A DNA stretch of 64,000 bases from Leisingera aquaemixtae (GTDB taxonomy: Bacteria; Pseudomonadota; Alphaproteobacteria; Rhodobacterales; Rhodobacteraceae). The translations under genes were made by a program, and so were the position numbers. Under the pieces are notes generated by a model. It ran no database searches and had not been told where the DNA came from. It saw only the letters and a list, made by a program, of their open reading frames with translations. The stretch is taken from the NCBI RefSeq assembly GCF_001458395.1, contig NZ_CYSR01000032.1, positions 30,003-94,002 on the forward strand, given 5' to 3'. Below, one piece after another: positions 54,894 through 62,954 of this stretch (its first letter is position 1; each line of letters opens with the position of its first letter).

Positions 54894-55106
54894 TTAGGTA
54901 CGGTTGCGGCGTCTCTTGCGGCCTCTCCTCTTCTTCTTCCGCTTCTTCTTCTTCGGCTTGCCGCCGGATTTAGCGACAGCCTCGGAAGACAGGGTTGTGG
55001 AGAGAAGGAAGGTCACGGCAGGCGTTGTCACAGCAGCAAAACGCCCGGCCTTTTGAAGGATTTCCCTGCGTTCAGGGGACTCCGGCTTATCTGTATGATC
55101 TGTCAT
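54894..55106 (-). CDS. Small peptide with leader-like N-terminus and extremely basic tail
   Basis: A 70-residue product. Residues ~1-12 are polar, RREILQKAGRFAAV follows with a twin arginine, then a hydrophobic stretch TPAVTFLLSTTLSSEAVA ending AKSGG, resembling a Tat-like or Sec-like signal with a cleavable site. The last ~21 residues are almost entirely Lys and Arg (17 of 21). Small peptides of this design accompany HPr-kinase-like/PqqD-like genes in alphaproteobacteria as far as I recall. It is first in a leftward operon with the kinase and the nucleotidyltransferase. It may be a precursor peptide or a polyanion-binding secreted peptide; the evidence for coding is its clear start, composition change and context. 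Confidence 0.65.
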   Translation of the reverse strand: MTDHTDKPESPERREILQKAGRFAAVTTPAVTFLLSTTLSSEAVAKSGGKPKKKKRKKKRRGRKRRRNRT

Positions 55107-55588
55107 TTTTACTCTACTTCACTGGTACTTTGGTTCGTCGGACACAACTAGGTCGATCAGGCTGTAAATCAGCAGCGGCGGCTTAATTTTTTGCCGTCTC
55201 TGTTGGCTTTCCCCCCCCGCCTTCAGGGTGTTTTAAAAACACCGGCTGATAAAACCTTAATAAATAGTGTGGCTCCTGCTTGGGTTTGTGTCAACTCTGC
55301 AGGAGGTTCCGGCGGTGCCCGCAGATGCAACAAAACCGCCGCCGGCGCCCTGGCCGCGGCGGGCCCTGGCGTGACGGCGCCCCGGGGCGGCGGTGTCTGC
55401 GCAATTGGCGTTTGAAAGGGGCTGTGGTATTATGTTGCGTTATACGCAAAGTGTTTTGTCCCCTTTGCGGCCGCCTGGACTCCGTGGAAACGGGCCTAGT
55501 TAGTTATCCGGGGAAACGGGCCTAGTTAGTTAAATGGGCAGGCGGCCTGCAGAGCTGCCGGGTTACGAGTTTTTTTGGGGGAAGTTAC
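55107..55588 (+). promoter_or_regulatory. Divergent regulatory region upstream of the giant adhesin-like gene
   Basis: A 482-bp non-coding gap with several signals: an 8-bp-stem inverted repeat (GGTGTTTT-A-AAAACACC, 55227-55243), TTGCGT-TAT-ACGCAA at 55435-55449, and two exact 21-bp direct repeats (GGAAACGGGCCTAGTTAGTT plus A) at 55486-55506 and 55512-55532, 26 bp apart. The direct repeats lie 57-103 bp before the start codon and look like a tandem regulator-binding site. No clear sigma-70 promoter was found. Confidence 0.6.
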
Positions 55589-58500
55589 GTGTTTTCATCA
55601 GATGATTTCAGCGGCGGGGCGCTGGATCCGGCGGTGTGGAGTGTCGAGGGGCCGGCCGGGGTGGCGGCGGGCGTTGGCGTTAATGCCACCGATGCCTACC
55701 TGGAGCTGGTGACGCCGGACGGCAATTACGACGCCTGGAAGACCAACAATTCGGCGCGCGCGATGCAGGCCATCGCGGATGAGGATTTCCAGGTCGAAGC
55801 GCGCTTTCTGACCACCCCCACGGACCGGTTCCAGCTGCAGGGCATCCTGGTGGAGCAGGACGCCGGCAACTGGGTGCGGTTTGACACTTATTCCGACGGC
55901 AATGTGCTGCGGGTCTTTGCCGGGGTGACGGTCGATGGCTCCTCGTCTTCGCGGGTCAGAGCGGTGATCCCGGCAGGGGAGGCGCAATACCTGCGGGTGG
56001 ACCGCGCGGGCGATGTCTGGACCTATGAATATTCCGCCGACGGCATCAGCTGGACCACGGCGGTGAGCTTCACCCATGCGCTGACCGCCAGTTCGGCGGG
56101 GGTGTTTGCCGGCAATACCGCGCAGGCCGCGGGCTATACCGCGCAGGTCGATTACTTCGAGGTGGCGGGCGACCCGATTGCGGATGAGGACGGCAGCATC
56201 ACCCCGGTGAACACGGCGCCTGTGGCCCAGAATGACAATTACCTGCTCGCGCCGGACGGCAGTTTGACAGTGGATGCCGCCAGCGGCGTGCTGGGCAATG
56301 ACAGCGACCCCGACGGCGACCCCTTGACGGTGTCCCTGGAAACGCCGGCGGCCAACGGAACCGTGGCCCTCAACGCGGACGGGTCGTTTTCCTATACGCC
56401 GGATGCCGGCGCTTCCGGCTCCGACAGCTTCAGCTACACGCTCAGCGATGGCACGGATAGCGTGACAGCCAGCGTGACGCTGGCGGCCTCCGGCCCTGGC
56501 GGCGGCGCCATTGTCCAGGACGCCCCGGTGCTGACAACCGGCACCCCGGTTTTCAGCAAGGTTATTGTGTCAGCCGCCATGCCGCTGACCCATGTCGGGC
56601 TGGGGGCGGATTTCGACGGCGACGGCGACATCGACGTGGTGGCCACCTCCGAGCAGAATGATTCCGTTGTCTGGTTTGAGAACGACGGCGCGGAGAATTT
56701 CACCGCGCATGCCGTCGACAATGCGCTGGAGTCTTCTTATCCGGCCTCGGTTGCCGATCTCGACCAGGATGGCGATCCGGACATTCTGGCCGGCGGCTAC
56801 CGCGACGATCTTTTTGTCTGGTACGAAAACGACGGCACCGGCAGCTTTCAGCGCCACACCATCGCCGCCAAGGACGGGGCGCATTTCATCGAAGCGGCGG
56901 ATATGGACGGCGACGGCGACCTTGATCTGGTGACCGCCAGCCAGGATTCACATACCATTGCCTGGTACGAGAATGACGGCGCCCAGAATTTTACCGAGCG
57001 GGTGCTCGACAGCAATGCGGTTGAGGCCAAGACGGCGGTTGCAATCGATATCGACGGCGATGGCGATCTCGACGTGCTGGCCGCCAGCCACGGCGATGAC
57101 ACGGTGGCGCTTTATGTCAACGACGGCAGCCAGAATTTCACCAAGCAGGTGATCGATAACACGGCAAACGGGGCCTATTACGTGACCGCGGCCGACCTGA
57201 ACGGAGACGGCCTCACCGATATCGCGGCGGCGGCCAAGCTGAGCAACCAGGTCATCGGCTATTTCAATACCGGCAGCGGCTATACCAGGACCGTGCTGGC
57301 AAACAACGCCGGCGGCGTCCGCTCGGTGATTGCCGAGGATGTCGACAATGACGGCGACATTGATCTGCTGGCCGCCAGCGTCAATGACAACAGCGTGCGG
57401 TTCCTGGAGAACAACGGCAGCGGCGTCTTTGGCGCCATCACCATCGACGGCAATGCCGTGGGGGCCTATACGCCGACGCCGGAAGACGTGAACCAGGACG
57501 GGCTGGTCGATGTGATCGCCGCCAGCAAGACCGATGCCACGGTGGCGGTGCTGCTGCAGCACCGGGAGCAGTCCGCGGCCCTGAACGCGGGCGAAACGCT
57601 GGTCATCGATGCCTCGTTGCTCTCGGCCACCGACACCGAGCAGAGTGCCAGCGAGCTGGTCTATACCGTGGTTTCGGCGCCAGCCCTCGGCGCGCTGCGG
57701 CTGAACGGAATTGATCTGGCGGCCGGCGGCAGCTTTACCCAGGCGGATGTGAACCAGGGGCTGGTCTCCTTTGCCACCCCAGCCGGGACCGACGGGCTGG
57801 ACGGGTTTGAGCTGGGTCTCAGCGACGGGCTTTCGGCGCCAGCCAAGGTTGTCTTCGGCTTCACCATCGGCACGCCGGCCTCGGGCAGCGGGCTGGTGTC
57901 GGATGATTTTGCGGGCGGCAGCCTGGATCCGGCAGTGTGGAGCGTCGAAGGCCCTGCGGGCGTTTCGGCCAATCTGGCCAGCAATGCCACGGATGCCTAT
58001 CTGGAGCTGGTGACGCCGGACGGCAGTTTTGACGCCTGGAAGACCAACAATGCGGCGCGCGCGATGCAGGATATCGCGGATGAGGATTTCCAGGTCGAGG
58101 CGCGCTTTCTGAGCACCCCCGCGGACCGGTTCCAGCTGCAGGGGATCCTGGTAGAGCAGGACGCCGGCAACTGGGTGCGCTTTGACACCTATTCCGACGG
58201 CAATGTGCTGCGTATCTTTGCGGCGGTGACGGTGAATGGAAGCTCGTCGTCGCGGATCAAAACGGTGATTCAGCCGGGCGACGCGGAATACTTGCGGGTG
58301 GACCGCGCGGGCGACACCTGGACCTACGAGTACTCCGCCGACGGCAGCAATTGGACGACTGGCGGCAGCTTCACCCATGCGCTGAACGCCACGTCGGCCG
58401 GGGTGTTTGCGGGTAATACCGCGCAGGCCGCGGGCTATACCGCGCAGGTGGATTACTTCGAGGTGGCCCATGATCCGATCGCGGATGAGGACGGCAGCTT

Positions 58501-61327
58501 CACGCCGGTGAACCAGGCGCCGGATGCTGTGGATGATGGCTTGGCGGTGGTGGCGGACACCGCGCTGGTGATCGGCGAGGCCGCGCTTTTGTCCAATGAC
58601 AGCGATCCCGACGGCGATCCCATCACCTTCGGCAGCTTCACCGCTCCGGCCAATGGCACCCTGACCGACAATGGCGACGGCACCCTGACCTATACGCCCA
58701 ATGCGGGCTACGAGGGGCCGGACAGCTTCACCTACACGATCTCCGATGACAGCGGCCTCACGGATACCGCGACGGTCACTCTGACGGTCGCGGCGCCGGG
58801 CAACCAGGCGCCGCAGGCGGCGGATGACGCGCTGGCGGTGGTGACGGATACCGCGCTGGTGATCGGCGAGGCCGCGCTTTTGTCCAATGACAGCGACCCC
58901 GATGGCGATCCCATCACCTTCGGCAGCTTCACGGCTCCCTCCAACGGCACCCTGACGGACAATGGCGACGGCACCCTGACTTACACGCCCAATGCGGGCT
59001 ATGAGGGGCCGGACAGTTTCACCTACACGATCTCCGATGACAGCGGCCTCAGCGATACCGCGACGGTCAGCCTGACGGTCTCGGCGCCTGCCGCGGGCAG
59101 CGGGCTGGTGTCGGATGATTTTGCGGGCGGGACGCTGGATCCTGCGGTGTGGACGGTCGAGGGGCCGGCCGGGGTGGCGGCGGGGCTGGGCGCCAGCGCC
59201 ACCGACGCCTATCTGGAGCTGATAACGCCGGACGGCAATTACGACGCCTGGAAGACCAACAATGCGGCGCGTGCGATGCAGGCCGTTGCCGATGAGGATT
59301 TCCAGGTCGAGGCGCGCTTTCTGAGCACCCCCACGGACCGGTTCCAGATGCAGGGAATCCTGGTGGAACAGGACGCAGGCAACTGGGTGCGCTTTGACAC
59401 CTATTCCGACGGCAGCGTTCTGCGGGTCTTTGCCGGTGTGACCGTCAATGGCTCCTCGTCGTCGCGGGTCAATGCGACGATCCAGGCCGGCGATGCGCAA
59501 TACCTGCGGGTGGACCGCGCGGGCGATGTCTGGACCTATGAGTATTCCGCCGACGGCAGCAGCTGGACCACGGCGGTGAGCTTCACCCATGCGCTGAATG
59601 CCAGTTCGGCGGGGGTGTTTGCGGGCAATACCGGGCTGGCCGCGGGCTATACCGCGCAGGTCGATTATTTCGAGGTGGCCAGCGACCCGATTGCGGATGA
59701 GGATGGCAGCTTCACGCCGGTGAACACGGCACCGGATGCGGTGGATGACATCCGGTTCACGGACATCGGCACGTCGCTGCTGATCGCAACCAGCGGCCTG
59801 CTGGCCAATGACAGCGACCCCGATGGCGATCCCATCACCTTCGGCAGCTTCACCGCTCCGGCCAATGGCACCCTGACCGACAATGGCGACGGCACCCTGA
59901 CCTATACGCCCAATGCGGGCTACGAGGGGCCGGACAGCTTTACCTACATGATCAGCGACGATGGCGGATTGAGCGATACCGCAGCCGTGAATGTTGCAGT
60001 GGGCCCCGTCATTGATGTCTGGTACGGGCCAACACAGACCTTCGGCCAGCCGGGGGTGCCGCAGACCTGGGTCAATATTCTGGGGGATGTGTTTGACGAG
60101 GGGCTGGTGTCGCTGAGTTACACGCTGAACGGGGGCGCAGAGCGGTCTTTGTCAGTTGGGCCGGACCAGCGCCGTCTGGAGAAAGCCGGGGATTTCAACA
60201 TCGACATTGCCTATGCCGAACTGGATCCGACCGCGGCCGACGACGTGGTGTCGATCATTGCCAGATACGATAACGGCGCCACCTACACGCAGGATGTAAC
60301 CATCCAGTATGAGGGCGGATCCGATTGGGATCCGAACTACTCGATCGACTGGTCCACTGTCACGAATATCCAGGATGCGGCCCAGATCGTCGACGGCAAC
60401 TGGATGCTGACCGGCGATGGCGTGCGCCCCAAGGAGCTGGGCTTTGACCGGTTCATCACCCTTGGCGATGACAATTGGGACTTCTTCGAAGCCCGGGTTG
60501 CGGTCACCCCGCATGACATGTCTATCGTGGGCGGCCTGTTCGGGTTCGGGCTGTGGTGGAACGGCCATACCGATGATTCCCCCATCCAGTGGCAGCCGCT
60601 GAGAGGGTTCACCCCCTCGGAGTTCCTGTTCTACAACCAGCATACCGGCACCCCGCATTTCGAGATCTTCCCCAATACAGGCGATACCAACTATGCGCTG
60701 GCCGAGGGCACGCGGTTCAATTTCCTGATGCGGGTCGAGCAATCGGGCACCTTTGACCGGTCCTACAAGATGAAGGTCTGGGAAGAGGGCACGGCGGAAC
60801 CGGTGGACTGGCTGATGGATCTGGTCATCGGCTATGACGATCCGGTCACCGGGTCCTTTGCACTGGTCACCCATCATTACGATATCGAGTTCCACGATAT
60901 CGACATCACCGAAATCGAAGGCGGCGATGTGACCATTGGCGATGATACCGCCGAGGTGCTGGCGGCGGTGGATGAAACCGCTCCGCTGCCGGGGCTGGGA
61001 GAGCTGGATGTCTTCACCGGCAATGGCGGCGATGATGTCTTTGTCTTCGGCGACAACGGCACCGTCTATTATGACGACGGCAATGGCGCCACCAGCGGCG
61101 AGGACGATTACGGCTATGTCTGGGACTTCACCGCCGGCGACAAGGTGCGGCTGGCCGGAACCAGCTCGGATTACGTGCTGACCGAGGACGCCGCCGGGCT
61201 GCCGTCCGGCACCGCGATCTGGCTGGCAGGCAGCGGCGGCGATCAGGATGAGCTGATCGGTGTCATCAACAATGTCTACGGGCTGAACCTGACGGGAGAC
61301 GCGTTTGAGTTCGCCGTCCTCGTCTGA
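55589..61327 (+). CDS. Giant multidomain adhesin-like protein (laminin-G-like, FG-GAP, cadherin-like, RTX end)
   Basis: A 1912-residue protein starting with GTG after GGGGGAAG. Domains: laminin-G/DUF1349-like concanavalin fold at residues ~5-203; cadherin-like repeat ~206-305; FG-GAP/VCBS repeats ~330-658 (DFDGDGDIDVVATSEQND); another Ig-like segment ~660-768; a second concanavalin copy 772-970; two cadherin-like repeats ~974-1168; a third concanavalin copy 1176-1374; a cadherin-like repeat ~1378-1475; a further beta-rich domain; and a C-terminal RTX-like end (ELDVFTGNGGDDVFVFGDNG). There is no signal peptide, so type I secretion by the 1743-4933 machinery is likely. Repeats of cell-surface adhesins suggest a biofilm or glycan-binding role. 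Confidence 0.88.
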   Translation: MFSSDDFSGGALDPAVWSVEGPAGVAAGVGVNATDAYLELVTPDGNYDAWKTNNSARAMQAIADEDFQVEARFLTTPTDRFQLQGILVEQDAGNWVRFDTYSDGNVLRVFAGVTVDGSSSSRVRAVIPAGEAQYLRVDRAGDVWTYEYSADGISWTTAVSFTHALTASSAGVFAGNTAQAAGYTAQVDYFEVAGDPIADEDGSITPVNTAPVAQNDNYLLAPDGSLTVDAASGVLGNDSDPDGDPLTVSLETPAANGTVALNADGSFSYTPDAGASGSDSFSYTLSDGTDSVTASVTLAASGPGGGAIVQDAPVLTTGTPVFSKVIVSAAMPLTHVGLGADFDGDGDIDVVATSEQNDSVVWFENDGAENFTAHAVDNALESSYPASVADLDQDGDPDILAGGYRDDLFVWYENDGTGSFQRHTIAAKDGAHFIEAADMDGDGDLDLVTASQDSHTIAWYENDGAQNFTERVLDSNAVEAKTAVAIDIDGDGDLDVLAASHGDDTVALYVNDGSQNFTKQVIDNTANGAYYVTAADLNGDGLTDIAAAAKLSNQVIGYFNTGSGYTRTVLANNAGGVRSVIAEDVDNDGDIDLLAASVNDNSVRFLENNGSGVFGAITIDGNAVGAYTPTPEDVNQDGLVDVIAASKTDATVAVLLQHREQSAALNAGETLVIDASLLSATDTEQSASELVYTVVSAPALGALRLNGIDLAAGGSFTQADVNQGLVSFATPAGTDGLDGFELGLSDGLSAPAKVVFGFTIGTPASGSGLVSDDFAGGSLDPAVWSVEGPAGVSANLASNATDAYLELVTPDGSFDAWKTNNAARAMQDIADEDFQVEARFLSTPADRFQLQGILVEQDAGNWVRFDTYSDGNVLRIFAAVTVNGSSSSRIKTVIQPGDAEYLRVDRAGDTWTYEYSADGSNWTTGGSFTHALNATSAGVFAGNTAQAAGYTAQVDYFEVAHDPIADEDGSFTPVNQAPDAVDDGLAVVADTALVIGEAALLSNDSDPDGDPITFGSFTAPANGTLTDNGDGTLTYTPNAGYEGPDSFTYTISDDSGLTDTATVTLTVAAPGNQAPQAADDALAVVTDTALVIGEAALLSNDSDPDGDPITFGSFTAPSNGTLTDNGDGTLTYTPNAGYEGPDSFTYTISDDSGLSDTATVSLTVSAPAAGSGLVSDDFAGGTLDPAVWTVEGPAGVAAGLGASATDAYLELITPDGNYDAWKTNNAARAMQAVADEDFQVEARFLSTPTDRFQMQGILVEQDAGNWVRFDTYSDGSVLRVFAGVTVNGSSSSRVNATIQAGDAQYLRVDRAGDVWTYEYSADGSSWTTAVSFTHALNASSAGVFAGNTGLAAGYTAQVDYFEVASDPIADEDGSFTPVNTAPDAVDDIRFTDIGTSLLIATSGLLANDSDPDGDPITFGSFTAPANGTLTDNGDGTLTYTPNAGYEGPDSFTYMISDDGGLSDTAAVNVAVGPVIDVWYGPTQTFGQPGVPQTWVNILGDVFDEGLVSLSYTLNGGAERSLSVGPDQRRLEKAGDFNIDIAYAELDPTAADDVVSIIARYDNGATYTQDVTIQYEGGSDWDPNYSIDWSTVTNIQDAAQIVDGNWMLTGDGVRPKELGFDRFITLGDDNWDFFEARVAVTPHDMSIVGGLFGFGLWWNGHTDDSPIQWQPLRGFTPSEFLFYNQHTGTPHFEIFPNTGDTNYALAEGTRFNFLMRVEQSGTFDRSYKMKVWEEGTAEPVDWLMDLVIGYDDPVTGSFALVTHHYDIEFHDIDITEIEGGDVTIGDDTAEVLAAVDETAPLPGLGELDVFTGNGGDDVFVFGDNGTVYYDDGNGATSGEDDYGYVWDFTAGDKVRLAGTSSDYVLTEDAAGLPSGTAIWLAGSGGDQDELIGVINNVYGLNLTGDAFEFAVLV
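55601..56197 (+). repeat. 597-bp internal repeat, copy 1
   Basis: First of three in-frame copies of exactly 597 bp (199 residues) in the adhesin-like gene; the others are at 57902-58498 and 59114-59710. They are very similar in DNA and protein (DDFxGGxLDPAVW to PIADEDGS). Confidence 0.85.
57902..58498 (+). repeat. 597-bp internal repeat, copy 2
   Basis: Second 199-residue copy of the concanavalin-like domain, preceded by the linker GSGLVS that also precedes copy 3. Confidence 0.85.
59114..59710 (+). repeat. 597-bp internal repeat, copy 3
   Basis: Third copy. It is closer to copy 1 than copy 2 in several positions (for example GPAGVAAG, SWTTAVSFTHAL), which suggests gene conversion among copies. 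Confidence 0.85.
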
Positions 61328-61332
61328 ATGCA

Positions 61333-61351
61333 CGGCCGTCCGGGACGGCCG
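61333..61351 (+). terminator. Hairpin after the giant adhesin gene
   Basis: Stem CGGCCGTC, loop CGG, GACGGCCG, located 6 bases beyond the stop codon. No T-run, so it may be a weak terminator or an mRNA stabiliser. Confidence 0.45.
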
Positions 61352-61435
61352 CCCTGCCGGCCGCACAGCCTCCGGGGTGGCCGGGTTTGCGGGGCGGTCT
61401 ATGTCGAACATGGGTACCGGTAAACGAGTGAGCAG

Positions 61436-62344
61436 ATGACAGATATTTCCGCGGCGCCGGCCTGCAGCATCGGGCTGCCGGTCTACAACGGCGAAAACTA
61501 CCTGGAGCAGGCCATTCAATCCGTGCTGGCGCAGGAGTTTCAGGATTTCGAGCTGATCATCTCCGACAATGCCTCAACCGATGGCACCGAGGCGATCTGC
61601 CGCCGCTTTGCGGAGCAGGATCCGCGCATTCTCTATGTGCGGCAGCCGCGCAATATCGGCGCCGCCAAGAACTACAATTATACATTCCACCTGGCCCGCG
61701 GCGCGTATTTCAACTGGCTGGCCCATGATGACATTCTGGGCCCCGCCTTTCTGTCGGCCTGCCTGCAGGGGTTCGAAGAGTACGGCGACGGGGCAGTCCT
61801 GGTCTACCCGGCGTTCAAATATATTGATGAAGCCGGGCGGGAAGCCGGGAAAAGGGCGGCGTCCTGCGTGGAGACCTCTGCCCGCACACCGGCGCGGCGG
61901 CTCTATGAAACGCTGGACCAGCTGGCGGTCGTGACCTCGGTGTTCGGGATGTTCCGCCGGGACATGCTGGCCCGCACGCGCCTGATCGGCAGCTATATCG
62001 CCTCGGATTACGTGCTGCTGGCCGAATGCGCCCTGCTGGGGCATATCGTCCGGCTGCAGTGCCCGCCGCAGTTTCAGCGCAGGCTGCATAAGGAGGGCTC
62101 GCAACGGGCCAACAAGACGCCGGACGCGGTGGCGAAATGGTTTGACCCGGATGCGGTTGCGGATCCGCGCCCCGCGCGGCGGCTGTCACGGGAATATCTG
62201 AACTCTCTCTGCCTGACCCCGGGCCTCTCCACGCCGGACCGGCTGTCGGCCCTGTTTGCCCTGGCCGTGCAGCGGGTGAAACTGAAGGCGCAGGTCCGCA
62301 AGAAACAGAGGGTGCGGCAGCGGGTGAAGAAGCACGCGGTCTAA
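61436..62344 (+). CDS. GT2 family glycosyltransferase
   Basis: A 302-residue GT-A enzyme. CSIGLPVYNGENYLEQAIQS starts the domain, ELIISDNASTDGTEAICRRF is the nucleotide-binding segment, and GAYFNWLAHDDILGPAFLSA has the metal-binding acids (HDD). The C-terminal ~40 residues are very basic (KLKAQVRKKQRVRQRVKKH) and could hold the protein at the membrane or on polyanionic polymer. It follows the adhesin gene by 108 bp; whether it glycosylates the adhesin or the polysaccharide cannot be told. The ribosome site is weak (GAGTGAGC). Confidence 0.85.
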   Translation: MTDISAAPACSIGLPVYNGENYLEQAIQSVLAQEFQDFELIISDNASTDGTEAICRRFAEQDPRILYVRQPRNIGAAKNYNYTFHLARGAYFNWLAHDDILGPAFLSACLQGFEEYGDGAVLVYPAFKYIDEAGREAGKRAASCVETSARTPARRLYETLDQLAVVTSVFGMFRRDMLARTRLIGSYIASDYVLLAECALLGHIVRLQCPPQFQRRLHKEGSQRANKTPDAVAKWFDPDAVADPRPARRLSREYLNSLCLTPGLSTPDRLSALFALAVQRVKLKAQVRKKQRVRQRVKKHAV

Positions 62345-62360
62345 GGCCGGCGGGATCGGG

Positions 62361-62378
62361 CCTGCCGGCGCCGGCAGG
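62361..62378 (+). terminator. 18-bp perfect palindrome after the GT2 gene
   Basis: CCTGCCGGCGCCGGCAGG followed by TTT, 17 bases past the stop codon; a probable terminator, although a palindrome without loop could also be a protein site. Confidence 0.5.
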
Positions 62379-62954
62379 TTTCCGGTCCCGAAATGCGCAG
62401 GCAGAGCGCCTGCACCAGCGGGGCGGGCGCCGCCCGGCGTGAGGCGCTGCGATTCGCACTTCAGGGTCTTTTTTCTGCCGGGCCGGGCACTGGTTTTTGC
62501 CGGCCGGCGGCCAAGCGGTTCTGCAGGCTGAATTTTTGCTTGCGGCCTTGCTGCGGGACCCGCTTCCCAAGTGTGACACGGGGCCGGATACACCGGCTCT
62601 ACTGTTACAGAACAGCCCCGCGTTTTCCCAGACTTACAACACCCGCGCTTGAGCGGGTTCCTGCTGTTGCGCGGTTCTTTGCGGACGGTTTGCGGGGCAA
62701 ACGGCTGAAACAAGCCGGCTTCCCGGCCGGATTGGATCGGGGCTTTCCGCACAGGGCGGCGGCAATTAGGTCGCTGCCAGGTTTTTACCAGTCCGCTGTC
62801 CGGCGGTGAGGGATCTGAGACATCTGCGGCATCCAGGGCCTGTCCCGGTGCTTCAGGCCCGTCTCCAGGGCCCGCCCTCCGGTCAGCACTGTTTCGGAAT
62901 GTAAGAGTGTCGGCCGCACCACTCGGCGGCTGATTGCCAGTGAAAGGAAATCAC
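62379..62954 (+). other. Intergenic region before the second beta-helix gene
   Basis: About 580 bp without a credible gene. The frame at 62393-62809 has a composition unlike real proteins here. AAAGGAAATCAC just before 62955 is the ribosome site of the next gene. No clear promoter pair was recognised. Confidence 0.4.

Noticed and set aside
62393..62809. 138-codon frame in the gap before the second beta-helix gene
   Set aside because: Low-complexity Arg/Cys/Ala-rich product, no ribosome site.
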